Made by a program: the position numbers and the translations under genes. A stretch of DNA of 64,000 bases from HKCCE3408 sp038530555 (GTDB taxonomy: Bacteria > Pseudomonadota > Alphaproteobacteria > Rhodobacterales > Rhodobacteraceae). The stretch is from NCBI GenBank assembly GCA_038530555.1, contig JBCBCN010000012.1, positions 10,430 through 74,429 on the forward strand, given 5' to 3'. Below the pieces are notes generated by a model that saw nothing but the letters and a program-made list of their open reading frames with translations, did no database searches and was not told the DNA's origin. Position 1 is the first letter of the stretch. The number at the start of each line of letters is the position of its first letter. Below are positions 8,565 to 16,285 of the stretch, in pieces.

Positions 8565-9260
8565 TTAGGTGCGGGCCTTCTCGAAAGCTGACCAGGCCGC
8601 CTCAAACGCCGCGAAATCAAAATCCTCGCGCCGCGCGGGGTCAAGAACCAGGCGCTCGGTCGTGAGCAGCTTTTCGATGGCTTCGTGCAGGTTCGGGATC
8701 ACCTCTGGCGGGATGACGAGGGCCCCGTGGCGATCGGCATGGACCAAGTCACCGTCGGCCACGTCCATGCCGAAAATCCGCGCCGTCGTGCCGATCTCGG
8801 TCACATGGACAAAGGCGTGGCTTGGCCCGATAGAGCCCGCGATCACGCCAAAGCCTTCGGGCAAATCGCCCAGATCCCGCATCACCCCGTTGGTCAGCGC
8901 GCCGTTGAGGCCAAAGCCCTTATGCACGCTGGTGTTGATTTCGCCCCAAAAAGCGCCAACGGCATCCGCACCGTCCACATCCTCAACCACGGCGAGGCCC
9001 GGACGCGGCCCATCAGCCATGTGGCGGTAATAGTCCATCCGGCGGGCGCGGATCACCTCCGGCGCCTCGTCGGGCGGGGTCTGGGCGCGGATCTTAGCCG
9101 TGCGGGCATAACCGACGATGGCGCCGTCTTCCGGGTGAGAGGCCAGCATCGTGCCGCGCGTGAAGGCATCAAAGCCGCGCCGTCCCTGGGCCACTTCGAT
9201 GGCGTTGCACACTGTCGGGGTGTCGACCTCGCGCAGCAGTTTCAACAGCTTATCGTCCAC
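8565..9260 (-). CDS. RraA-like / HMG aldolase family protein
   Basis: 231-residue member of the RraA-like superfamily, which includes 4-hydroxy-4-methyl-2-oxoglutarate aldolases and oxaloacetate decarboxylases as well as the RNase E inhibitor RraA. Family features include DTPTVCNAIE near the N-terminus, the ALTNGVMRDL segment (usually GxxRD, substrate and metal site) and GDLVHADRHGALVIP. Given a catabolic operon, a retro-aldol or decarboxylase role is more likely than RNA regulation. The start is a GTG at 9260 that shares its G with the TAG stop of the hydrolase gene. Confidence 0.82.
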   Translation of the reverse strand: MDDKLLKLLREVDTPTVCNAIEVAQGRRGFDAFTRGTMLASHPEDGAIVGYARTAKIRAQTPPDEAPEVIRARRMDYYRHMADGPRPGLAVVEDVDGADAVGAFWGEINTSVHKGFGLNGALTNGVMRDLGDLPEGFGVIAGSIGPSHAFVHVTEIGTTARIFGMDVADGDLVHADRHGALVIPPEVIPNLHEAIEKLLTTERLVLDPARREDFDFAAFEAAWSAFEKART

Positions 9261-9958
9261 TATTCATCCTCCAGCCAGGTGCGCAAAGCCGCGTTCACCG
9301 CCTCGGGCTGCTCTAGCGTCGGCAGATGCCCGGCCCCGTCGATCACCAAGAGCCGGCTCTGCGGCATCAACGCGTGCATCAGCTCATGGCGCTCTACCGG
9401 GCAGAGTGCGTCATCGCGCCCGCAGGCCACAAGTGCCGGGCCATGGAAGCCACGCAGCGTGTCCTGCTGATCAGGCCGGGCGCTGAGCGCGCGGGATTGA
9501 CGCACGAACACTTCGGGGCCCAGCGCCTCGGCCATCGCCATACAGAGGTCGAGGATCGAACCGCGATTGGGCCCGTCAGTCAGGTAGTTGGGCTTCATCT
9601 CATCGCGCATCACACCGCGCAGGCCACCTGCCTTGACCTTCTCGATCTGCGGCTGGCGGCGGGCCCCAAACTCCGGGGTTTCGGCGCGTGGATTGGTGTC
9701 GAGCAGCGCCAGGCGCGCCACCCGCTCCGGCGCTTGGGCCAGGACCTCCATCGCCACGATCCCGCCCATCGACAGTCCCGCTAGGGCAAAGCGCGGCGGC
9801 GCATGGGCCAGGATCTCATTGGCTAACGCCTGCACCGTGTCATGGCCGCCAATTGGCGCGACATGCAGAGCGTAATCCGACGACAGCGCCTCGATCTGCG
9901 GGCCGTAGAGCCGCGCATCACACATCATGCCAGGCAGCAGGACGAGCGGCAGGCTCAT
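9260..9958 (-). CDS. Alpha/beta hydrolase
   Basis: 232-residue single-domain alpha/beta hydrolase with no signal peptide. The nucleophile elbow GLSMGG is at about 80-85, the acid is probably in ACGRDDALCPV (about 175-185), and the catalytic His is in GAGHLPTLEQP near the C-terminus, so the triad looks complete. It overlaps the MetE-like gene by 4 bases (ATGA) and the RraA-like gene by 1, so it is translationally coupled on both sides. It may cleave an ester, lactone or C-C bond in the operon's pathway. Confidence 0.86.
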   Translation of the reverse strand: MSLPLVLLPGMMCDARLYGPQIEALSSDYALHVAPIGGHDTVQALANEILAHAPPRFALAGLSMGGIVAMEVLAQAPERVARLALLDTNPRAETPEFGARRQPQIEKVKAGGLRGVMRDEMKPNYLTDGPNRGSILDLCMAMAEALGPEVFVRQSRALSARPDQQDTLRGFHGPALVACGRDDALCPVERHELMHALMPQSRLLVIDGAGHLPTLEQPEAVNAALRTWLEDE

Positions 9959-11100
9959 GAGGCGCGCTTGGCCCCTGCGCTGAGTGCGCCGAGCTTGGCA
10001 CCCGCGCTTAACGCGGCGAGCTTCGCATAGGCGATCTCAGGATCGACGGCGCCGAAGCCCGCAAAGGTGCCGAACCCGCAATCCGAGCCCGCGACCACGC
10101 GCTCGGCGCCGACGATATTTGTGAACCGCTCCAGCCGCTGCGCCACCACTTCAGGGTGTTCAACGAAATTGGTCGTCGTATCGACAACGCCGGGCACCAG
10201 GACCTTGTCGTCGGGGATCTCCGCGCGGCGGTCGCGAAAGACCGTCCATTCATGGGCGTGCCGCGGATTGGAGGTCTCAAACAGAATATACCGCGCCTGC
10301 GCCGCCATCAGCGTGGAAAAGACCTTGTCCATCTCGATATCGCAGGTATGCGGCCCTTCGTAATTGCCCCAGCAGATATGCACCCGCACCCGCTCAGGCG
10401 GCACATCCGACAGCGCGTGATTGAGGGCCTCGATATGAGCGCCCGCGACCTTGACGAATTCATCATCGCTCAAATCGCTGAAAAGCATATGGCGGCTCAG
10501 CGCCAGGTCCGGGCAGTCAAGCTGCAGATCGAGACCCGCGCCCACGATGGTCTCATACTCCGCCTTCATCGCATCGGCGAGCGCGGCCAGATAAGCCTCC
10601 CGCGTCTTATAGTAGTCGTTCTGCAAAAACAACGAGATCACCCCCGGCGAGGCCGCATTCATAAAGCCGCGTTCGGCCCCATGCGCGGCCATCCCCGCCT
10701 TGAGATTGGCAATGTCTTTCGCCAACTCGCCCTGGCCCTTGGACGTCACCTCGCCCACGCACATCGGGCGGGCGTATTGGGGCGTGCCGCCACTGTCGGC
10801 GATGCGCTGCAGAAAGCTCGGGAATTGCTTGAGATCGGCGGGCGCGTTTCTCGGGCTGTCACCGTCGAAGCCGGTATAGCGGTCTTTGACATAGGTGGCG
10901 TAGCTGATCTTGGAGGTCTCGCCGTCCGAAACCCAATCGACCCCGGCCTCAACCTGACGGCGCACGGTCTCGCTGCAGGCCTCGGCCATTGCGGCGTCAA
11001 AGGCGGCCTCATCGTAGGGCTCCTCGCGCTCGCGGGCGAAGATGAAATCGACGACCTTTTGGGTCCTTGGCAAGCTGCCGACATGGGTGACTTGGATCAT
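9955..11100 (-). CDS. Cobalamin-independent methionine synthase (MetE)-like methyltransferase
   Basis: 381-residue protein matching only the C-terminal, zinc-binding half of MetE. It begins THVGSLPRTQ, and carries the zinc-ligand segments VHICWGNYEGPH and SDCGFGTFAG. Stand-alone proteins of this type act as core methionine synthases or as methyl/alkyl transferases with other thiols. Next to a SAM methyltransferase and sugar-type enzymes, transfer or removal of a methyl group on a small metabolite is plausible but unproven. The true start is the ATG at 11100, overlapping the methyltransferase stop (ATGA). The C-terminus carries a short tandem duplication of nine residues (LxALSAGAK twice). Confidence 0.8.
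   Translation of the reverse strand: MIQVTHVGSLPRTQKVVDFIFAREREEPYDEAAFDAAMAEACSETVRRQVEAGVDWVSDGETSKISYATYVKDRYTGFDGDSPRNAPADLKQFPSFLQRIADSGGTPQYARPMCVGEVTSKGQGELAKDIANLKAGMAAHGAERGFMNAASPGVISLFLQNDYYKTREAYLAALADAMKAEYETIVGAGLDLQLDCPDLALSRHMLFSDLSDDEFVKVAGAHIEALNHALSDVPPERVRVHICWGNYEGPHTCDIEMDKVFSTLMAAQARYILFETSNPRHAHEWTVFRDRRAEIPDDKVLVPGVVDTTTNFVEHPEVVAQRLERFTNIVGAERVVAGSDCGFGTFAGFGAVDPEIAYAKLAALSAGAKLGALSAGAKRAS
9964..10017. repeat. 27-bp tandem duplication at the end of the MetE-like gene
   Basis: Two consecutive 27-base units (9964-9990 and 9991-10017), each encoding nine residues ending ALSAGAK. They are similar but not identical, so the duplication is not very recent. It lies in the last codons, beyond the conserved MetE fold. 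Confidence 0.7.
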
Positions 11101-11747
11101 TTGGCGACCTCCCCCTCGCTGTGATCTTTGCGCGCCATCAAGACGCTGTGCTCGGCCGCGTCCGGATCGCGGGCCAAAAACCCGGTCAGCCGCAGGCCCG
11201 CCTCCTCCAAACATGTCGCATAGGACGCTGGAGAGAGCGAGGCATGAAATACCGCCTCACCGCCGACATGCCCACCGACCTCCCCGGCCCGGTCGCCCAC
11301 CGTCAACAAAAGCGTACCGCCAGGTTTAAGATGCGCGGCCAGTCGTGGGATCGTGGCGCGCTGATCGTCTTGGGTGAGATGGAAAAACGCGTTCCAGGAG
11401 ATGATCCCGTCAAACCGCTCAGGCAGATCGAGGGTCCGCATATCGCTCTGCCGCCAATCGCCCTCGGGCCAGCGGCGGCGCGCGATCTCAAGCATGCCGT
11501 GGGAAAAATCCACCCCCGTGAGGCGAAAGCCCTCGGCGAGAAACCAGCGCGCGATTGGCTCACCGGTGCCGCAGCCCAGATCAAGGATATGCCCGCCCGG
11601 CATGAGCGCCGCCGTGAACCGTGCGAGCCAGCGCGCCTCGAACAACGAGCGAGAGCGCTCCGCGTCAAAGCGCTCGGCCTGCCTATCATAGACCCCCTGC
11701 AGGTCTTCGGGAGGCGGCAGGCTATCCGCGGGCATGCCCACCCCCAT
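11097..11747 (-). CDS. Class I SAM-dependent methyltransferase
   Basis: 216-residue methyltransferase with the SAM-binding glycine motif ILDLGCGTGEP (about 54-64), an acidic second-strand motif LTGVDFS, and post-motif PERFDGIISWNAFFHL. The fold matches small-molecule methyltransferases (Methyltransf_11/25 type); the acceptor is unknown. Two in-frame starts are possible (11747 and 11735, the latter giving MPADSLPPPED). It overlaps the downstream MetE-like gene by 4 bases and is preceded by the HAD-like gene, which suggests a methyl-transfer step in the operon. Confidence 0.86.
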   Translation of the reverse strand: MGVGMPADSLPPPEDLQGVYDRQAERFDAERSRSLFEARWLARFTAALMPGGHILDLGCGTGEPIARWFLAEGFRLTGVDFSHGMLEIARRRWPEGDWRQSDMRTLDLPERFDGIISWNAFFHLTQDDQRATIPRLAAHLKPGGTLLLTVGDRAGEVGGHVGGEAVFHASLSPASYATCLEEAGLRLTGFLARDPDAAEHSVLMARKDHSEGEVAK

Positions 11748-11768
11748 GCGTTATTGCGCAAACTGGGC

Positions 11769-12419
11769 CTAAGCCGCCCGGTCGCGCTCGCCCAGATCCA
11801 AACGCTGCAACTTTTCGGGCGCACCCGGGAAGCTCGACGTTCGATGTAGTGCGCCCGGAAAGGCCAGCGTGCGCAGACGCGCAGCAATTGCCGCTGCAAA
11901 GCCCTGCGGATTGTCCTCGACCGCCAAAGCCGCCTCCGGACGCACGCGCAGACGCTCCAGTGCAAGCAAATAAGCCTCCGGGTCCGGCTTGCCCGCCGAA
12001 ACCTGCGGCCCATCGATCACCACATCGAAGGTGCCGCGCTTGAGACCCACAGCGTCCAGGATCGCGTCGACATTGCTGGGCGAAGTCGTCGTCACCAGGC
12101 CGATCCGCCCACCGGACGCCCTCATGTCGTGCATCGCTTCGGCCACACCGGGTCGCAGCGGCACGCCCTCGGCTAGGCGCTGCTGAAATAGCTTGGATTT
12201 CTCGGCATGCACCGCCTCGGCATCGATGCTTTGGCCCAGCCGGCGCGCCTCGCGCTGCAAGCGTTTGAGGCCGCCAGATTGCGACAGTAGCCCCGCATAG
12301 GCCTCCCGCGACCAATGCCAGGGCACACCATGGGAGGCGAAGGCGTCGTTGTAGGCCGCGCGCTGCAGATCCGAGGTCTCGGCCAAAACGCCGATCGAGC
12401 CCAATAGCAAAACATCCAT
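11769..12419 (-). CDS. HAD-like protein lacking the catalytic nucleophile
   Basis: 216-residue protein of the HAD phosphatase fold (beta-phosphoglucomutase/CbbY-like cap). Motif II (TTS, 111-113), motif III (Lys144 in SAGKPDPEAY) and motif IV (VEDNPQGFAAA, Glu168-Asp169) are present. Motif I, normally DxDG(T/V), reads LGSIGVLAETS at 6-16, so both the nucleophile Asp and the acid/base Asp are replaced. Classical phosphoryl-Asp chemistry is therefore not expected. The start at 12419 is chosen because the fold begins there; a longer frame of 40 codons upstream has no support. It is the first gene of the tightly overlapping operon. Confidence 0.8.
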   Translation of the reverse strand: MDVLLLGSIGVLAETSDLQRAAYNDAFASHGVPWHWSREAYAGLLSQSGGLKRLQREARRLGQSIDAEAVHAEKSKLFQQRLAEGVPLRPGVAEAMHDMRASGGRIGLVTTTSPSNVDAILDAVGLKRGTFDVVIDGPQVSAGKPDPEAYLLALERLRVRPEAALAVEDNPQGFAAAIAARLRTLAFPGALHRTSSFPGAPEKLQRLDLGERDRAA

Positions 12420-12566
12420 GGCAGTGCTCTCCAATCCAAGGTTGACGGTTGGAGGGGGAGATAGGGCTCGGCCCTGCGCCGACAGTGCCGTGGGACGGGC
12501 TGGCCAGGCTTTTTCGTTTGCGCCCGGCAAGAATGGCATTTGGGACCGGGCCGCCGTCAGGTGTGC

Positions 12567-13586
12567 TCATCTCACGAAGTCCACGCCGTTCCAGACCAAG
12601 GGCTGGCTGCAATAGACATTATTCTCGCCACAGACCGAATAGGTTCCGCCGATGCCGATGCCGTTGCGACCGTCGCCTAAAGGCACGATGGCGATGCTTG
12701 TGCCCAGAAATTCCTGCGGTCCGGCATAGTTGCGGCTCGAGAGGTAGACCTCGAGCGAGCAATTGGCCGCGCCGCAAAATGGGTTCAGGCCGGGCGCCGA
12801 GGCACACCGCACGCCGCGCCAGTTGACCGCGTAATCGGGCGCGCCGTCGCCATCCAAATCGCCGCTTTGATAGGTGCCGGGCTCAAGCTCGTAGGCGCTC
12901 GAGCATTGGCGAAAGATCTCAACTGCAACACCAGGCGGCAAATCGACAGAACCCGACGCGCCCTCAAACGTGCCGGAAAACGTCGCGCCGCTCCGCCACG
13001 GCCTCAAGGCGGCGGGCGTCGCGTGGCCCAAGGCCGCCCACCGATCCACGCAATAACCCATCGCCTCGGCCAAAGCGGCGCTCAGCCCGGATGTGCCGAA
13101 CTGATAAGCCGTGCCGCCGCCCGGATCTAGAAGCACCTCCCGCGCGCCGCTCAGCGCCAGGACAAAGGGATCGGTCATCGCCAATTCCAACGCCGTCCCC
13201 GACAGCTCATCGAGATGGATCACCGGCATCCGGTAGCCCACGCCATCGAGAATAATCGTGACCTGGTCCGTGTTCAGGGCCTGCGTCCAGACGAGCGGAT
13301 CATCGGCGAAATTTACGAACATCGTATAAGGCGAAGAGCGGTGCGTCTCATGCGAGCCGGTCTCGATCAGCGGGCGGTTCTGCGGCGAGGGCGCGGTGCA
13401 GGAAAACCCCATCAGCCCCGAGCCCTCGAACACGCTGCCGAACATGAGGGAGCCATTGTCCTCGGTCCGCGACTGCCAGTCCTGGGCGGCTACGCTGGCG
13501 GCGCCTACCACGCCAAGCGCCACGCCCAACAGACCGGCCAAAGCGCTTTGTTGGGCGCGCGCAAAAAGTTGAAATAAAGCCGTCAT
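12567..13586 (-). CDS. Exported protein of unknown function
   Basis: 339 residues. An N-terminal hydrophobic segment (about 13-35) ending ASVAAQ predicts Sec export with cleavage after Ala. The mature part holds an invasion-associated-locus-B-like early region (SLMFGSVFEGSGLMGFSC), then a DLDGDGAPDYAVNW segment of the calcium-binding, FG-GAP type at about 245-258. Several Cys pairs in the last 110 residues are consistent with disulfides in the periplasm. I do not recognise the family as a whole. It stands 147 bases upstream of the HAD-like gene and behind a perfect inverted repeat (13615-13635), so it may be separately regulated. Confidence 0.7.
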   Translation of the reverse strand: MTALFQLFARAQQSALAGLLGVALGVVGAASVAAQDWQSRTEDNGSLMFGSVFEGSGLMGFSCTAPSPQNRPLIETGSHETHRSSPYTMFVNFADDPLVWTQALNTDQVTIILDGVGYRMPVIHLDELSGTALELAMTDPFVLALSGAREVLLDPGGGTAYQFGTSGLSAALAEAMGYCVDRWAALGHATPAALRPWRSGATFSGTFEGASGSVDLPPGVAVEIFRQCSSAYELEPGTYQSGDLDGDGAPDYAVNWRGVRCASAPGLNPFCGAANCSLEVYLSSRNYAGPQEFLGTSIAIVPLGDGRNGIGIGGTYSVCGENNVYCSQPLVWNGVDFVR

Positions 13587-13614
13587 CGCCGACCTCCCGG
13601 GCGAGCTTCCAAAT

Positions 13615-13635
13615 ATAGTTTGATGATCAAACTAT
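13615..13635. promoter_or_regulatory. Perfect 9-bp inverted repeat, MarR-type operator candidate
   Basis: Half-site ATAGTTTGA and its exact complement are separated by TGA, 29 bases upstream of the exported-protein start. The size and symmetry fit a MarR-family operator. No T-run follows in either direction, so it is not a terminator. No MarR gene is in the window. Confidence 0.55.
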
Positions 13636-13706
13636 CTCCAAAACGTTTCGCCACGTCAGCCACGCCCAACCCCTAGCCACGCCCAACTCTTACCCACGCC
13701 CAACTG

Positions 13707-14687
13707 TTACCCACGCCATGTCGCGCCTGCGGCATCACCGGTGCCAATCACATGGTAGAGTGAGGCCTCTCCCGACATTGACGGCACCGCCGCATGGGGC
13801 AGATGGGCGGGAACGGACATCGTATCGCCGGGCGCCAGCGTCGCCTCACCACCCTCCCAAGTGACTTGCCAGTGACCGCGCACCGGCATCAGGACAGAGG
13901 GCAGATCATGGCTGTGCATTTCTGAACTTGCCGAGCCGCGATTGATGAAATGCACTTCAAAACCGGGCCTGTCGCGCAGCTTAGCGTTCTCACCGATGAC
14001 CTTCGCCGGCGCCTTATCGGCCAACGACATCAAATCCCAATAACGCGCCACGTAATGAGGCACGACCTCCTCAGCCGTAGGCTCAGGGAAGGCCTTCAGC
14101 TCTTCAGGCGTTAGTACCGGCATTGGGCTCACGCCTTCGGGCAACCTTTCACCCTTTTTCGTGTCATAGAGCTTGCCCTTCTCGGACAGGACAAGGCCAT
14201 GCGCCTGGGCCTCCTCGATCACCTGCGGCGCCCAGATCACACCGCCCCCGGCATCATCGCCGCCGAGGATCGCCATGATCATCCCATAATCGGTGCCGAT
14301 ATTCTCGAAACCGCGGAAAATCCCCGTGGGGATGTTGAAGATATCGCCTTCTTCCAGCACGACCTCACCGGCATTGCCCCACCGACCCCAGAAAAAGCGC
14401 CAGCGGCCTTTGAGCACAAAAAACACCTCTGCCGTCCGGTGGGAATGGAGCGAGTTGCGGCAGCGCGGCGGCTGACCGGCAGCGCCGATATTAAAGCCAT
14501 GCGGCTCATTGATATGCACGTGCTGGTCTGCGCTTTCACTGACGCCGCCACCGATGATCGTGAAGTTTTCCTTCTGATCCGATCCCGGCGTATGGGCGTC
14601 GATGAAAGCCGTGCGGCAAGGCTTGAGATCGCCGTAGCGCACCAGGCGCTCGCTCACGTCCAAATTTATTGCGTTATCTAAGGTCAT
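13707..14687 (-). CDS. Bicupin domain protein (gentisate-dioxygenase-like fold)
   Basis: 326 residues with two cupin barrels. Domain 1 has HSHRTAEVFFVLKG, which supplies HxH and Glu; its second motif, GDIFNIPTGIFRGFEN, has Arg/Phe where the third His normally sits. Domain 2 has MHSHDLPSVLMPVRG, which supplies HxH but no Glu; its second motif GDTMSVPAHLPHAAV keeps the His. The fold resembles gentisate 1,2-dioxygenase and related bicupins, but the ligand sets are incomplete, so an isomerase, lyase or non-ring-cleaving oxygenase is equally possible. The ATG at 14687 overlaps the stop of the PNPOx-like gene (ATGA). It is the last gene of the SnoaL-rich cluster. Confidence 0.8.
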   Translation of the reverse strand: MTLDNAINLDVSERLVRYGDLKPCRTAFIDAHTPGSDQKENFTIIGGGVSESADQHVHINEPHGFNIGAAGQPPRCRNSLHSHRTAEVFFVLKGRWRFFWGRWGNAGEVVLEEGDIFNIPTGIFRGFENIGTDYGMIMAILGGDDAGGGVIWAPQVIEEAQAHGLVLSEKGKLYDTKKGERLPEGVSPMPVLTPEELKAFPEPTAEEVVPHYVARYWDLMSLADKAPAKVIGENAKLRDRPGFEVHFINRGSASSEMHSHDLPSVLMPVRGHWQVTWEGGEATLAPGDTMSVPAHLPHAAVPSMSGEASLYHVIGTGDAAGATWRG

Positions 14688-15313
14688 TCGCTGTCCCTCC
14701 AATTGGGGTCGGCGCGGTCGAGCCGCGCTTCCAGGTCTTCAATGCGTTTGCCAAGTGCCTGGATGCGCGGCGCAAATATCGCCTCTATCTCGGCCTCGCT
14801 CAAACGCGGCGTGATGTATTTCGGGCAGTTCCAGTCCAGCGCGACCACCTGGATCGTCGCCAACCGCTCAGGCCGCGGCGCGCCCTCTTGGGCCAGGCGC
14901 CGGGCCAAATCCGCGTCTTCGGCTGTGTCGATCATCGTCGCATGGCCGATCAGTTTCAGGCGCGCGCGCCGGGGGTAATCCATCAAAAACAGCGCCACGC
15001 GGTCGTTGTCGCGCAGATTGCCCTTGGAGATAAACTGCTCATTGCCGCGGTAATCGGCAAATCCCAACAGGTCCGGCCCGAGGATCTTCAAAAACCCCGC
15101 AGGTCCCCCGCGATGCTGCAGGTAGGGCCAGCCGTTGCTGGAAATCGAGGCCATGTAAAAGCTGGTGCAACTTTCGATAAACGAACGTGTTGGTGGGTCA
15201 AGATCGCCCAAATTGCGTGATCTATAGACCATTTCGTACTTTTGGCCGCTCCCCACTCGATCCTGTTCGGCCCGGACCGACGGGGTGAAAAGATGCGCGC
15301 CATAGCTCTCCAT
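14684..15313 (-). CDS. Pyridoxamine 5'-phosphate oxidase-like FMN-binding protein
   Basis: 209-residue split-barrel flavoprotein. The SNGWPYLQHRGGPAGFLKIL segment and DNDRVALFLMDYPRRARLKL strand pair are characteristic of the PNPOx-like/MSMEG_3356 group, which binds FMN or F420-type cofactors. It probably acts as an oxidoreductase on a small substrate rather than in vitamin B6 synthesis, because a C-terminal PdxH signature is absent. A predicted coiled segment closes the protein (about 180-205). The start is 3 bases from the stop of the upstream SnoaL gene. Confidence 0.8.
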   Translation of the reverse strand: MESYGAHLFTPSVRAEQDRVGSGQKYEMVYRSRNLGDLDPPTRSFIESCTSFYMASISSNGWPYLQHRGGPAGFLKILGPDLLGFADYRGNEQFISKGNLRDNDRVALFLMDYPRRARLKLIGHATMIDTAEDADLARRLAQEGAPRPERLATIQVVALDWNCPKYITPRLSEAEIEAIFAPRIQALGKRIEDLEARLDRADPNWRDSE

Positions 15314-15316
15314 GTC

Positions 15317-16285
15317 TTAGGCTCCTGCCCTCAGGATCTGGCTCCAGACGGCGGTTTCATCGAACAAAGTATATTCGCGGCGCAGGCCCCAGGGGCCGAA
15401 CTCCGCATGGGTGATCCCGAGCACGTAAACCATCGCACCGCTCGGCGCCCCAAAGGCGCCCCAGCCCGAATGGCGCCCCCAAAGCGACCATCTCACGGCG
15501 GCACGCGGCGGCATGGCCTCGTCTTCGCGACCGATGACATGGTGCAGGGTGAACTCGGCATCTGGCAATGCGGCGCGCAGGCCCATCCAGAATTTATCTG
15601 CGCCGTCAAAGCTTTGGGTCTCCACACCGCCGGGGTAAAACAGGTTCGCCGCGCGGTCGTATTCCTGGCCGATCACCGCCATATCGGCCCCCATGATCCG
15701 GGTCAGGATCTCGGCCAGGCGTGCTCCCGTCGGATGGTCATTGCCCCGCCCCTGATACGGGCCCGGCTGATCGGTCTCCGGGGTCAGGGCCGCCACGACG
15801 CGCCCGGCCGCCGTCTGTTTGGCGTGCAAATCGGCGGCATAGGCTTCGGGCGTCCAGCCCAGTTGCCGCACAATCGCGCCCTGGTCGCGGATCAGCCATT
15901 CATCGTTGATCTGATTATCGATGGCGTGGCAATCGGCCAGGATCCGGTAGCGCAGCGCCGTCCCGCTGGCCGGGCCATAGACCCCGCTTTGCGAATGGGT
16001 GGCCGTCGACAGGATCCGGTGGCTCGACAGCATGCCATCCTCGGGCGTCCCGGACCAAATCACATCCTCGCCCAATAGCCGCCGGTCAGGAAACTCCGCC
16101 AAGGTCGCCATGGTCGCGCCAATGACGTCCTGATTGCCCACCACCACCGAGGCCGGGGAACGCACGACAATGTCTGGAGCATAATATTCATGCAGTGTTG
16201 CGATGCCGCGATCTTCCCAAATCTCTTTGGTGATCCCGATGATGTATTCGGGGAAGTCTCTGAAACGGTTCGAAAATCCCTTCAT
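15317..16285 (-). CDS. Two-domain SnoaL/NTF2-like protein
   Basis: 322 residues that read as two NTF2-fold halves. The first (about 10-150) contains LHEYYAPDIVVRSPASVVVG, and the second (about 185-320) contains YDRAANLFYPGGV and VRWSLWGRHSG. SnoaL-like proteins form cone-shaped pockets and act as aldol cyclases, isomerases or hydratases; the specific reaction is unknown. The start at 16285 forms an ATGA overlap with the LacI gene stop. It is one of four SnoaL-type genes in this cluster and the most divergent of them. Confidence 0.78.
   Translation of the reverse strand: MKGFSNRFRDFPEYIIGITKEIWEDRGIATLHEYYAPDIVVRSPASVVVGNQDVIGATMATLAEFPDRRLLGEDVIWSGTPEDGMLSSHRILSTATHSQSGVYGPASGTALRYRILADCHAIDNQINDEWLIRDQGAIVRQLGWTPEAYAADLHAKQTAAGRVVAALTPETDQPGPYQGRGNDHPTGARLAEILTRIMGADMAVIGQEYDRAANLFYPGGVETQSFDGADKFWMGLRAALPDAEFTLHHVIGREDEAMPPRAAVRWSLWGRHSGWGAFGAPSGAMVYVLGITHAEFGPWGLRREYTLFDETAVWSQILRAGA

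Noticed and set aside
13615..13635. FNR/Anr-type box reading of the palindrome
   Set aside because: An FNR site needs TTGAT-N4-ATCAA; here the half-sites are separated by one base only.
13707..14687. Calling the bicupin gentisate 1,2-dioxygenase, with the GST as maleylpyruvate isomerase
   Set aside because: Metal-ligand sets are incomplete and no fumarylpyruvate hydrolase gene is present.
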